52,255 nt of DNA from Lacticaseibacillus saniviri JCM 17471 = DSM 24301 (GTDB lineage Bacteria; Bacillota; Bacilli; Lactobacillales; Lactobacillaceae): assembly GCF_001311785.1 (NCBI RefSeq), contig NZ_BBBX01000021.1:1-52255 (forward strand), written 5' to 3'. Each line of letters starts with the position of its first letter. Position 1 is the stretch's first letter. The notes under the pieces were generated by a model. That model did not search any database, was not told the DNA's origin, and worked only from the letters and a program-made list of their open reading frames with translations. The position numbers and the translations under genes were made by a program. Positions 28,280 through 37,197 of this stretch are shown here, piece by piece.

Positions 28280-28420
28280 TTATTTCCTCAAGAAGGGAGA
28301 CACGGTACTCCAAATAAAGTAAATAGCTGCTAGCGCTAGTGCAGTGTTTCCAATCACATTCCATGCTGCCTTGATTACTTTATCACCGCCGGTAGGCTTT
28401 TTCTTTTTCTTGCTACTCAC
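28280..28420 (-). CDS. 46-aa single-span membrane protein, prophage accessory
   Basis: AGGAGG with an 8-nt spacer precedes a GTG start: VSSKKKKKPTGGDKVIKAAW, then a hydrophobic helix VIGNTALALAAIYFIWSTV and a short basic end. A very basic head and one membrane span recall small phage toxins, holin-like or exclusion peptides, but no family is recognised. An ATG two codons upstream is too close to the SD. A promoter lies about 25 bases upstream. Confidence 0.5.
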   Translation of the reverse strand: MSSKKKKKPTGGDKVIKAAWNVIGNTALALAAIYFIWSTVSPFLRK

Positions 28421-28442
28421 TCTCATCACCTCCTTGACTATT

Positions 28443-28471
28443 ATATTACACTAACGTGTTCTAATATGTAA
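28443..28471 (-). promoter_or_regulatory. Promoter of the small accessory operon with inverted repeats
   Basis: On the minus strand TTACAT, 17 nt, TAATAT. The spacer region holds an inverted pair TTACA....TGTAA and the near-palindrome TTAGAACACGTTAG, so a repressor, perhaps one of the two HTH paralogues, could act here. Confidence 0.5.
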
Positions 28472-28564
28472 CACTTTTTGTTCTATTTACAAATTATTTA
28501 AAACAGAATGATACTACATCCAGTTGTGCTCGCAAAAATAATTCAAAAATAATTCCAAAAATGG

Positions 28565-28592
28565 TTGCAATTAATTTCAGATATGGTACTAT
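28565..28592 (+). promoter_or_regulatory. Promoter of acidic accessory gene
   Basis: TTGCAA, 16 nt, TACTAT on the plus strand, followed by a 5' leader of about 40 bases and the SD GGAGG of the 88-aa gene. It is preceded by the tandem repeat AATAATTCAAA AATAATTCCAA. Confidence 0.6.
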
Positions 28593-28641
28593 ATAAGTGT
28601 AGATAAAAGCAAAAGACAAGTAGCCTAGGAGGGCATAAATT

Positions 28642-28908
28642 ATGAGTGAAGTAATTGTTGATGGTAAGATTTACGAAATTGTCAAAGACGCAACAACCGA
28701 TATTGAGACGGTCTACGGGCAGAATGACATGTTGCAAACTTTTCCGATTTTAGCGGTGACTGGCACTGGCCGATCAGTCGAAAATGGTAATCTGTATGAA
28801 ATTATTTGGCACCTAGATGAGCAAGACGCAAGCCTGCTGTCAGATGATGCAAGCGATTGGGTAAGCGATTGGGGTACTGCAGATGAAGCTGTCGAACTAG
28901 AAGACTAA
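28642..28908 (+). CDS. Acidic 88-aa prophage accessory protein
   Basis: No family recognised. Strongly acidic, especially the tail (LSDDASDWVSDWGTADEAVE); the N-terminal half is predicted beta-rich (EVIVDGKIYEIVKDAT, LYEIIWHL). GGAGGG precedes the ATG. It is transcribed against the lysis genes, with its own promoter and terminator, the arrangement expected of a gene expressed from the prophage. Acidic small phage proteins are sometimes DNA mimics or inhibitors, but nothing specific supports that here. Confidence 0.6.
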   Translation: MSEVIVDGKIYEIVKDATTDIETVYGQNDMLQTFPILAVTGTGRSVENGNLYEIIWHLDEQDASLLSDDASDWVSDWGTADEAVELED

Positions 28909-28915
28909 GAAAGGT

Positions 28916-28940
28916 AACCCGCTTCGGCGGGTGCTTTTTG
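28916..28940 (+). terminator. Terminator after acidic accessory gene
   Basis: AACCCGC TTCG GCGGGT followed by GCTTTTTG: a compact stem with a UUCG tetraloop. Confidence 0.85.
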
Positions 28941-28953
28941 TGGGAGGAAAAAC

Positions 28954-29198
28954 ATGACGGGAATTCTAGATAAGTATCTTGAGGCACACGGTCTCACACG
29001 CTATCAACTAGCAAAAATAGTGGTATCAGTTCAACAACATGGTTTAACGTCAATTCACGGCCGCTAGATCGTTGGACAGTCAAGCAAGTACGGGCGCTCG
29101 CGGCATGCACTGGGGTGTCATCAATTACGGCACTGCGGAAGCTGGAGGAGATTGATCGGGTATACCAGTCAGATAATATCTATAATCAGCACAAATAA
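28954..29198 (+). CDS. Second small prophage HTH protein (one frameshift)
   Basis: GGGAGG precedes the ATG. The first frame gives MTGILDKYLEAHGLTRYQLA. After a break near 29023 (AAAAATAG, one lost base) the reading continues SGISSTTWFNVNSRPLDRWT and ends EEIDRVYQSDNIYNQHK, about 81 aa. The joined N-terminus is an HTH (LTRYQLAKISGISSTTW) related to the 74-aa protein on the opposite strand. It follows the acidic gene after a terminator. DNA-binding role likely, target unknown. Confidence 0.55.
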
Positions 29199-29246
29199 AT
29201 AAGCTCCCTAGCTGCTCAATCAAGAGTAGTCAGGGAGCTTATTTAT
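29199..29246. terminator. Bidirectional terminator, endolysin / HTH gene
   Basis: AATAAGCTCCCTAGCTGC and GTAGTCAGGGAGCTTATT pair over about 17 positions, flanked by A/T runs. It lies between the convergent endolysin and HTH genes. Confidence 0.82.
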
Positions 29247-30364
29247 TAACCACCGATAGTGTAGCGGCTATCAATATATTCGGTGTTACTTACTTTATAG
29301 TAGACACGGTTATTGATCTTAACCGCCTTGCTGTATTTCCATGATGTACCGTGCTTGAATTTGGTGTTCGATTTGACGATCTGTTTGCCATTACTGTTGC
29401 TGGCTAACACACCATAGTTTGGCACGTATTTGATAGTGACTTTGCCTGCCTGATCCGAGTACTGCTGTGGTAGATACCACCCGCCGCCAATGCTATACAC
29501 TTCCACACCGTTAAGCGTGTAGACGCCATTAGCTTTCCATGATGTGCCATGCTTTAGCCGTTGATTGCTATCCTTAATCTGACGGCCATACTTGTCCAAA
29601 GCATTGACTCCATACCTTGCAACGTATTTAACCTTCACCACATTACTTACACTCACACCAACCCCGCCAACCGGTGTTTGGTCGGCCGTATAGTAAGTGT
29701 CATAAAGCTGTGATACGTCGAAGGCACCGCTCGCGGTTGTGCCAGAGAAGTTATATTGATAGCCCCACTGCCATGCGTGGTTACTACTATATAAGTTGAG
29801 GTTAGTCGCATTATATGGATAGTTTGCAATCCACCCTTGCCTGTATGGCACTGTCATCCGGTAGCCTAACCAACTCCCCATCGTGTAGATGTCGGTTCGG
29901 TAACCGTAAGATTCAACTGTGCGACGCCAAGCGGCGTTAGCCGCATCAATCGTGGCTTTAGACACCCAGGTCTGCTGTTCAGCTTCCACATCGGCGACTA
30001 ATACAGCGCCAACAGGCAAACCAGCGTTCTTAGCAACAGTCGCTGCATAGTTGGCTTCATTGATCGCACCCGCCACGCTATTATAGCGGGCGAAGTGATA
30101 GCCATTGACATAGATACCCGCTGCTTTTGCCGCAGCGATGTTACCAGCCGCTGTCCAGTCGGCATACCCAACGCCTTCGCTGATCTTTGTCACCATGGCT
30201 TTAATGCCATATGTGTTACGCATACCCAATAAGTCGCTAGTGTACATTTGACCGTTGTGATTAGAGACGTCAACCATATCTGTGCGCGCCGCACTGACGA
30301 CCGTTAATGGCATCAAAAAAGCCGCAATCACTGCGGCCACAACCAACTTAAACTTTAGTTTCAT
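29246..30364 (-). CDS. Prophage endolysin: secreted GH25 muramidase with two SLAP-like repeats
   Basis: 372 aa. A Sec-type signal peptide (KFKLVVAAVIAAFLMPLTVV) is followed by a GH25 lysozyme domain (about residues 30-215). Motifs: MVDVSNHNGQ, VTKISEGVGYADW, NGYHFARYNS, the acidic catalytic strand VGAVLVADVEAEQQ, and GAFDVSQLYD. The C-terminal half holds two 60-65 aa repeats (VKYVARYGVNALDK.., IKYVPNYGVLASNS..) with LKHGTSWK and FKHGTSWK cores. They are of the same kind as those in two host secreted proteins. The signal peptide implies export independent of holin holes, as known for some lactic phage endolysins. The start overlaps the holin gene by 17 bases. Confidence 0.9.
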   Translation of the reverse strand: MKLKFKLVVAAVIAAFLMPLTVVSAARTDMVDVSNHNGQMYTSDLLGMRNTYGIKAMVTKISEGVGYADWTAAGNIAAAKAAGIYVNGYHFARYNSVAGAINEANYAATVAKNAGLPVGAVLVADVEAEQQTWVSKATIDAANAAWRRTVESYGYRTDIYTMGSWLGYRMTVPYRQGWIANYPYNATNLNLYSSNHAWQWGYQYNFSGTTASGAFDVSQLYDTYYTADQTPVGGVGVSVSNVVKVKYVARYGVNALDKYGRQIKDSNQRLKHGTSWKANGVYTLNGVEVYSIGGGWYLPQQYSDQAGKVTIKYVPNYGVLASNSNGKQIVKSNTKFKHGTSWKYSKAVKINNRVYYKVSNTEYIDSRYTIGG

Positions 30365-30569
30365 TATTTCCTCCCGTATCGTAAATCAGTCCCAATGCAC
30401 CGCCGATTGACAACATCGTATTAACGATTGCCATAATCTGGTTGGCGGTATCGCCGGTAATTTCCCATCCAAATAAATGCCCAACTTGTTGCGCCAAAAC
30501 GATTGAGAGCGAAATAATAGACGTCCACCAAAGCTTACTGTGCACGTCTAATGACAGACTATTCTTCAT
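30348..30569 (-). CDS. Holin, phiLC3-like (phage_holin_1)
   Basis: 73 aa with two membrane helices (WWTSIISLSIVLAQQVGHLF and IMAIVNTMLSIGGALGLIYD) and a polar tail. The layout and the AIVNT...ALGL..D pattern fit the phiLC3 holin family. It is directly upstream of the endolysin, overlapping it by 17 bases and overlapped at its start by the preceding gene. Forms the membrane lesion at lysis; with a Sec-exported endolysin it probably times activation. Confidence 0.78.
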   Translation of the reverse strand: MKNSLSLDVHSKLWWTSIISLSIVLAQQVGHLFGWEITGDTANQIMAIVNTMLSIGGALGLIYDTGGNNETKV

Positions 30570-30846
30570 GATGTTCCTCCCGCCGCTTCAAGTTGTTCTT
30601 ATCGTATAGAAATTGAATCTCGGCATCATGGCGCTCAATTTTGACATCGTGTTTATCTAAACGATGATCAAGCTCAAGGTGCGTTTGATTGGAGGAAATA
30701 CTGAGATTATTAATAGCTCCGCTCAAGTCTGAGAGCTTATCACTAAGTGGCTTTACAGCAACACGATAAATTGCCCCAACAATAGCGGTGCCAATTGCAA
30801 TGATCCCGCCCCACTCACCAATCGTGAAGCCTAAAAATGTGTGCAT
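30559..30846 (-). CDS. Holin-like / lysis accessory protein (membrane helix plus coiled coil)
   Basis: 95 aa. One N-terminal membrane helix (GGIIAIGTAIVGAIYRVAV) and a long charged coiled coil (LSDLSGAINNLSISSN, HRLDKHDVKIERHDAEIQFL). This resembles XhlA-type or class III-like lysis partners in position and shape, but no sequence family is certain. It lies between xkdX and the holin, overlapping the latter by 11 bases. Confidence 0.6.
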   Translation of the reverse strand: MHTFLGFTIGEWGGIIAIGTAIVGAIYRVAVKPLSDKLSDLSGAINNLSISSNQTHLELDHRLDKHDVKIERHDAEIQFLYDKNNLKRREEHHEE

Positions 30847-30858
30847 AAAGTCCTCCTA

Positions 30859-30984
30859 TTATTGGTAAACCTCGCCCGTAGTAGTTTGAAATTCTTCCGG
30901 TGTGATCCAGCCGATTGCAACATATAAATGCAAGTCATCCTTGCTAAAGCCTTTGCCATATAAATCTAATACCCATGTCATCAT
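30859..30984 (-). CDS. XkdX family phage protein
   Basis: 41 aa, too short for most ORF callers. MMTWVLDLYGKGFSKDDLHL followed by YVAIGWITPEEFQ TTTG shows the XkdX signature (aspartate/leucine rich start, GWIT.EEF..ITG). XkdX proteins sit between tail fibre and holin genes in many Firmicutes phages; function unknown. The start lies one base past the stop of the preceding gene; GGAGG is 10-13 bases upstream. Confidence 0.75.
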   Translation of the reverse strand: MMTWVLDLYGKGFSKDDLHLYVAIGWITPEEFQTTTGEVYQ

Positions 30985-31380
30985 TTATTTGCCCTCCGTT
31001 TCTTGTGCATTCGGTGCCATTAATTGTGCAACCTGCTGTGTCAGTGCCACGATTTGAGTCTGTAACTTCCCAGCCTTTTCGGTCGCTTCTGACGCGGACT
31101 GTGTGACTTCTGCGAGTTGCTTAGTCAAGGCCACATTTTGCGTTTGCAACTGTGTGTTGGCCTTCTGCAAGTCAGACAATAGCTTTGCTTGGCCTTCGTC
31201 ACTCACGTCGTGCCAGGCATTGTCAGACCAGCTAAACTTTGGTAAGCCATCCTTGATCTCGTCCGGAATTGCTACTTCGGTTTGAGGGTAGTCTGTTGGG
31301 TAGTCGTCGGCGTAATCCGCGACATAAAAATAAGCCCCATTGGGCTGTGGCTGTTGATAAATTGTATAAACTGTTTTCAT
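30985..31380 (-). CDS. Baseplate/tail fibre accessory protein with C-terminal coiled coil
   Basis: 131 aa. The N-terminal part (VYTIYQQPQPNGAYFYVADY, WSDNAWHDVS) is of a kind often seen next to tail fibre genes, followed by a heptad-rich coiled coil (LLSDLQKANTQLQTQNVALT, VALTQQVAQLM). TAGGAGG precedes the ATG and overlaps the corrected stop of the preceding gene. Position between the receptor-binding candidate and xkdX suggests a baseplate component; no enzyme motif. Confidence 0.6.
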   Translation of the reverse strand: MKTVYTIYQQPQPNGAYFYVADYADDYPTDYPQTEVAIPDEIKDGLPKFSWSDNAWHDVSDEGQAKLLSDLQKANTQLQTQNVALTKQLAEVTQSASEATEKAGKLQTQIVALTQQVAQLMAPNAQETEGK

Positions 31381-31391
31381 TGCAATTCCTC

Positions 31392-32569
31392 CTAAATGTT
31401 TGTTTGTTGATAGACATCGATTACAAAGTTGCCTGTAGTTAATTTTCGTTGAACATAAAACAACCCATCATCAGTAAAAAATGATTGAACGGTTCACCGT
31501 CAACAGAAGGAATTTGGCTAGTACTATATGTTCCCATTTTCCATTGTAGCGTCATATCGTTACTGATTTTGAATGCCGAAATTTTAGAGGTTCCGGTATT
31601 GCCAGATCCATAAACATTACCATATTTATCTATATCCAAAGTCCAGTCCAGCCGTGATGAGCTGTCAATGCTAAGAAAATCGCCGATATTTACTGTTGTT
31701 GCAAAACCTCCAGTACTAACTTTTGCGACGTTCCAACTGATACTAACGCTACCAGCTCTCGTGTAGTACATGAAGAACATATTGCCAGCAGCATCGCTCA
31801 CGGCATTGGCAATTCGGAAATCAGAAAATTGATTAATTGTTGTCGGCAACACCGCTCCGGTTAATGGACTATTTATTAACAAGTTACCGGTTGAGTCATA
31901 TTTAGATAGTGACCAAACATTTGCATTTTTTACAACTGCATATATTTCGTTGTCGTAAATTCCAACAGCGTAAATTGTTTGCAGTGCTCCAACCGTTGTC
32001 AAGGTTGTTTTCCCTGCTAGGAGCATATATAAACTGTTAGCACGATTAGGACCAGTGTTTACAATATCCGCCGAATTCGATCTGATGAAAATATTACCCT
32101 CATTTGTGACTAAAATTTGATCAGGATTATAAAAGGTGTAGCCACTGGTGCTAAGTCTATCAGGTGTCAAATTTCCATCTTCATCATATTTATATAGTTC
32201 GGTGGCTCCATAGGGATTATTTCTAGGATCAGTAGCATCATTCGAACTAAAGATGACATGCTTTTCGCTCGCGTCAATTGTCGTCATCGCGAAATTCTGA
32301 TAAGTGGTACCTGCTACCGTCAATGTCGTTGGGTTGAATTTATCGTCATAAATAGAATACTGAGTGGGCACGGTAGCAGAACTTTTTTGCAGTACGCCAT
32401 TGTTAGGTAATTTGCGAATATCTCCCGCCGTTGGCAGATTGACCGTAAAAGCTAGACCCAGCTTTGTTACAGGCGTCTGCCATCCCGGTGACTTCCAAAT
32501 TGGGATTTTCCCTCGTCGAATCTCTAACACCGGATATTTGCCACGATAGATGCCAATTAAATTACTCAT
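31392..32569 (-). CDS. Putative receptor-binding / tail fibre protein (one frameshift near the end)
   Basis: About 392 aa. The N-terminal MSNLIGIYRGKYPVLEIRRG probably docks to the baseplate. The rest carries repeated short strands such as ATELYKYDEDGNL, WSLSKYDSTGNLL and DIDKYGNVYGSGN, a pattern of beta-propeller-like repeats. The open frame stops at NHFLLMMGCFMFNEN, but a shift in the TTTTTT run near 31481 extends it to FFTDDGLFYVQRKLTTGNFV and a stop directly at the next gene's SD; I take this as the true end. GC is visibly lower than in flanking genes, suggesting exchange. The function is inferred from position and form. Confidence 0.55.
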
Positions 32570-33816
32570 ATTAACACCTCGAAATCTGCATGAATTTCAT
32601 AATCTCGATTGTCATCATAGGTGCCAAGCGCAATATATTCACTTAGCGTTCCATGCCACGGTTCATTCTTAGATGGCTGCTCATCGATGAGCGCCTTGAC
32701 TTGTGTCTCCGTTACCTTGGTGGCATCAGACGCTACCACAGCAGTCATCCGGCCAGCTAGTGATGCTACTAGCTCCTTTGCTGGCTTCACCTCGTTTGCG
32801 ATAGTTGTCGACATGCCATCAAGTGTTGCTTGTTGCTCATTTTGTTTTGTTTCAACGGCCGCCACCCGATCACCAAATGGTGCGGTCGCCTTTGCAACAA
32901 TTTCATCCAAGTTTTCAATAGTTCCCGGATCACCTTTGTCACCTTTTGACCCTGTTGGTCCCGTTGGTCCCGCTGGTCCTTCAGGCCCACGGTATTTATC
33001 AGGGTTTTCTTTGATGTCATCGGCCATTGACTGAGCATTCGCGGCAGCCGTACTAGCACTGGCCGCTGCGTCATCTGCTGACTTTGCCGATGCTGTTGCC
33101 TTGTCTGTTGCAGCATTAGCTGCACCAGTTGCCATATCGGCCGCAGTCGCAGAAGCAGTCGCCTTATCGGCCGCAGTATTAGCAGCAGTCGTTGCTGTAT
33201 CAGCGTTCGCCGCGGCAGTATTTGCTTGGGCGGTGGCTTGGGTAGATTTTGCAACCGCGTCATTGAACTCGGTGGTCATTGTCGAAAGTTTATTTTGGAA
33301 ATCATCAATGACCGGCCCGATATCAGCTAATTTTTGGATATATCAGCTTCAACTTTCTGGTAAGAACTCTGAATGTCGCCAATCGTGCTTAAGGATGACT
33401 GAATCATTTGATCAATCTCATCAATCGTACCTTTGTAATTCTCGACCACACCGGGTGTGGGTGCTACACGAATAACAAAGTTGCCTGAGCTATCCAGCAC
33501 ATCCCCCATTATGAATCATGAATTGTGCATCTGAAAAACCATACATTCCAGATGACATTTGAGTCATTTCAATTGGAAACACCCAATCAAATAATCCGTT
33601 TTGAGCATCCACAGGAGAATATCGACCACCAGTAATCGGCTTGTGGTTTACGCCTGAAACCCGAAAGTTGACAGTGCAACCAGTCAGGTCATAAGGAACA
33701 TTGTCTCGCGACAGGCGAAACCGCCATGAGATGTTTTCTTCACCAACATTTAGCTTGACGAAATTGTTACTTGCGAGCGCTTGATTTTCCTGAAGGTCCA
33801 GTTGAATTGTCGCCAT
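32566..33816 (-). CDS. BppU-type baseplate protein with Ala-rich coiled coil and collagen-like segment (two frameshifts)
   Basis: About 416 aa after joining. The N-terminal BppU domain (ATIQLDLQENQALASNNFVK, WRFRLSRDNVPYDLTG, SGMYGFSDAQFMI) breaks in the G run near 33509 and resumes VLDSSGNFVIRV. It breaks again in the A run near 33335 and resumes LADIGPVIDDFQ. Then follow a long Ala/Thr-rich coiled coil (about 90 aa), a collagen-like GXY run (GPEGPAGPTGPTGSKGDKG), and a C-terminal domain. BppU links the receptor-binding proteins to the baseplate in lactococcal phages. The start codon lies inside the end of the preceding small gene (50-base overlap). Confidence 0.75.
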
Positions 33817-33970
33817 CACCGTCACCTCCTTTTAATTTTGCTAGCTCGTCTGTTAATAATTTGACCGAAGAACGTAATTGTTCATTTTCATCACGAAGCT
33901 GCGCGACCAACAAAGCTTTATTTGCAACGTCCGTACCTAAATCATTCGCTAAATAGTTCTCAATACTCAT
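33767..33970 (-). CDS. Small coiled-coil protein between Tal and BppU
   Basis: 67 aa: MSIENYLANDLGTDVANKAL, then a heptad-rich helix (LRDENEQLRSSVKLLTDELA) and a Gly/Asp/Ser tail. Starts two bases after the Tal stop, with GGAG in front, and overlaps the start of the BppU gene. Probably a baseplate assembly helper; no family recognised. Confidence 0.55.
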   Translation of the reverse strand: MSIENYLANDLGTDVANKALLVAQLRDENEQLRSSVKLLTDELAKLKGGDGDGDNSTGPSGKSSARK

Positions 33971-33971
33971 T

Positions 33972-36900
33972 TCATTCGCTCCTATTCTCAATCCAAGACG
34001 ACGTGGTAATCGCCATTCGCCAAGTGTACGTACAATCCCCATCCTTTGTAACCGTTTGCTGCGCGTAAATTACGCCCGTGCTACCAAAAGTAAGCAAGGG
34101 CGTGTTGACATTGACTGACGATGTTAAATTGCCCGTTGTTGAGATATAACCGGGGCTCATGACCGAATTACCAGCGCCGTTATTAAGGTAAATTGTGTTG
34201 ACACCTCGGATGTCCCCACCAACAATTTTTCCTGCGTCAATCGACTCAATCATGGCTGACTTGATTACGGCATTGTCAATTCTAGTTTGGCCCGTGATGT
34301 GGATTAAATCCCCACCGAGCGCAACTTCTGAATTGACGCCATCGCCTTTCAGTTGCAGGTAGGCATTGTTGCCTGATTTACCTGCAGTGAGCTGTACTGA
34401 AGCCAATCCATCGCGCACGCTCGCGCTGATTCGAGCATCAAGTTGTGTGTTAATGTCATTTGCCGTCTTCAGTGCTTTGTCTGCCACAGTTTGCACACCG
34501 CTAACCTTAATGTCAACTAAGTTACTCAACTGTGATATCTGACTCGCGGTATTGATTGCATTATTTGTTACAGTCGTTTGCAGACCTTGCATGCTTGCTT
34601 TTATGGATACGACTTGCTTGCCATTATCTGACACTGACTGATATAAAGATTTTGCGTTTGCAAATCCTGCCATCTGTATCAGTTCATCGTTGGTTTTGTT
34701 GTAGTTATCAACATCGTCACGAAGTTTTTGATCGTACCCGGCCGGAAAGGCCGGTACCCACTTGCCGTCGTGATAGACCATCATTTCCCATTCAGTAGGA
34801 TAACCCGTACCAAGTTTCCCGGCAGACTTAAACCACGTATCGCCTTCTTTGTGTTCTCCCCCTGGCTCGCTTGGCCCGTAGGTGACTTTATCATCAATCC
34901 GGACATCTAATCCGTCCTTAATTGTATGCAATTCGCGATGAGCATCATTTGCCACCTTACGGGCATCAAGTTTAGACTGCTCGTCCGCCGCCAGAGCATA
35001 GGCATCCAACTCGTGATACACGTCAGGTTGCCGATTACCTATTGTCACGCTGGCATTGCGCTTGAGATTTCCATCCCATTCTAGCTGCACAACCTCGCCT
35101 GTGGTATCCACATCAAGCTGCTCTACATAAACTGTGGATAGATCATACATGCCCATATATGTGAGGTCAGCTAGGTCGCCAGTCATCTGACTATATTCGA
35201 TTGTCATACTGTACTTAGGCTTTCCAACTGCATTGTCCTTGATATAGGCGTCGGTGACATCCCGCAGCTGCTCTTCTGTCGTGACATTGTATTGAGACGC
35301 ATCAAACACGACAATTCGTTGGCGTTCATACTGCTCGGCACCATAGGCCATGACAATTCCTTCAGGCAGCGTGACGGTAACTTCGGGCAGGTCTTCTGAC
35401 ACATCTTCTTCTGGGCCATATGGTTTCACGTCTGTTGCTGCCTCAAATGACACATACTTGCCGTCGACCCACTGACCGTTACCCAAGTCGTAAAAGGTTC
35501 CGTCACCTGTATCGGCTGAGCCGTAGATACGCCATTGAGTACCTGTTTTTACGGTCTTAATCTGTTTCTTGTTAATGCCGGGGCCATTGTAGATTGGAAT
35601 AATGCCCACAAGTTGCTCTTTATTGCTATCAGCTGGTGCTTTTGGCTTAACATCTTTTTGCTTCGTACGAGCAGTCGCTCGATTTAACCCATTGATTGTT
35701 GCCAAGTTTGTAGTAATCTTCACCACCGTTTGCAGTCGCCAAAACCTTCCAGCGAGTGCCAACCTTTAAGACGCGGCTTGTTTCTTTACCTGATGCGCCA
35801 GGAGCTGTATAAACGGGTGCCCCAACGAGAACACGTTTCTTCTTTTGACTGACCTTGCCCTTTTTAGTCTTGGTGTAGTAAGTTTGCGTTACTTTATGGC
35901 CTTTGATTGTGATGTAACCATAGGCGGTATCACTAACAAAATCGCCCTTTTTCTCGGTCGTGATGTATTGTGAATCGACCCATTGATTCTTGCCCAAGTT
36001 ATACCATTCATGACCATCTTCGGTAGTGGCTTTCCGTAACATTTTGTAGCTCTTACCATTTATCAGGTATTGACCAGTCTTTGATTTCGGATTGAAAGGT
36101 GAATTCCAAACCGCAACTCCGCCTTTCCCAACGTACTGAATCGTGCCGGCACCGTCAAAATTAGTGATGGATCGCATATCCGACTGACCGTTTTTGATGG
36201 TCCCGATACCAATGACTTTGTTGGAGACAAAGCCACCGGATTTATCGAAGGTAATGTAATTCCCATCTATCCACTGATTGCCGCCCAGATTGAACCATTC
36301 GTGGCTCTTGGCGCCGCCAGTTTCGACATATTTATAGACTTTCCAGTAAGTCCCGTTCTTTAGTGATTTACCAGTGAGCTTTTGATCATCAAACGGTGAA
36401 TCATAAATTGGCGCACCACCCTTGCCGACCCACTGAACAGTGCCGACACCTGGATAATCAAGAATGAGTGACTCATCACCTGGTGCTTTGTCTTTACCCG
36501 GTGTGTACTTTGAAAACGGCATGACCGCTGTAAAGGTATCACTCAACGAATTGCTCTCTTTGTATGACAAGAGATTGCTACCAAAAGTGACTTCGATACC
36601 GGTATCTCGACCAGCATTTGTTTTAAACTCAAAGTTGTAGTTATCAAAAGACCATTCGCCGTTATAAAGCGACTCCATTGTTGTTCCGCCGTTGCTGCGG
36701 CCGAACAAATAGTCTTGTACGTTACCGCCAATTTTGTAGTCAACATTCGCTGTCGTCCCGATGTTGGTATAAAAAGTCACCTGTGGCATTGGCTCGGCTA
36801 GATTGTCTAAAATCGTCGCGAACAGTGTTTGCGGGCCGACTCCCTGCATCACAATGTCTTTTGTGATTGTGTCATACAAGATGTCGCCCGCCACGTGCGT

Positions 36901-37197
36901 AGCTTCAATAGAGAGAATCGGTTCATCACTACCGTTGATGTCTGGCTCAAGCGTGTCAATTCGAAACATTTGTCGTTGCCAATCATTGCCGCCATCGGCC
37001 AAGATAATACGATCGAGCTTAATTGCATCTGCGTATGGGCCACTAACCGGGTAGGTCATGGTTAAGGTTGGGACTTTCGATGCTTCCTGCTTAACCGACC
37101 AAATGGCATCATTAAGCTGCCCGAGTCCTTCAGAAGTTAGGTCATCACCGGTAGTCTCAAATAAAACAGGTGCATCCATTAAATCAGCTTGCGCCAT
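33972..37197 (-). CDS. Tal / prophage tail-tip protein with four inserted SLAP-like repeats (one frameshift)
   Basis: About 1075 aa. The first 240 residues match the N-terminal part of phage tail endopeptidase-like (Tal, gp27-like) proteins: LFETTGDDLTSEGLGQLNDA, LTMTYPVSGPYAD, QMFRIDTLEPD, LSIEATHVAGDIL. Four repeats of about 65 aa follow (about 250-590) with patterns WVGKGGAPIYDSPF...GNQWIDGNY, YVGKGGVAVWNSPF...KNQWVDSQY, VGAPVYTAPG...NNQWVKSS and IIPIYNGPG...NGQWVDGKY. The structural fold then resumes (LRDVTDAYIKDN, VEQLDVDTTGEVVQLEWDG), followed by coiled coil and a C-terminal part as in phage minor structural proteins. The frame breaks in the A run near 35657. The start overlaps the Dit gene by 19 bases. 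Confidence 0.8.

Noticed and set aside
33101..33475. Plus-strand Ala/Val-rich frames inside the BppU gene
   Set aside because: Mirror of the Ala/Thr-rich coiled coil; low-complexity shadow.
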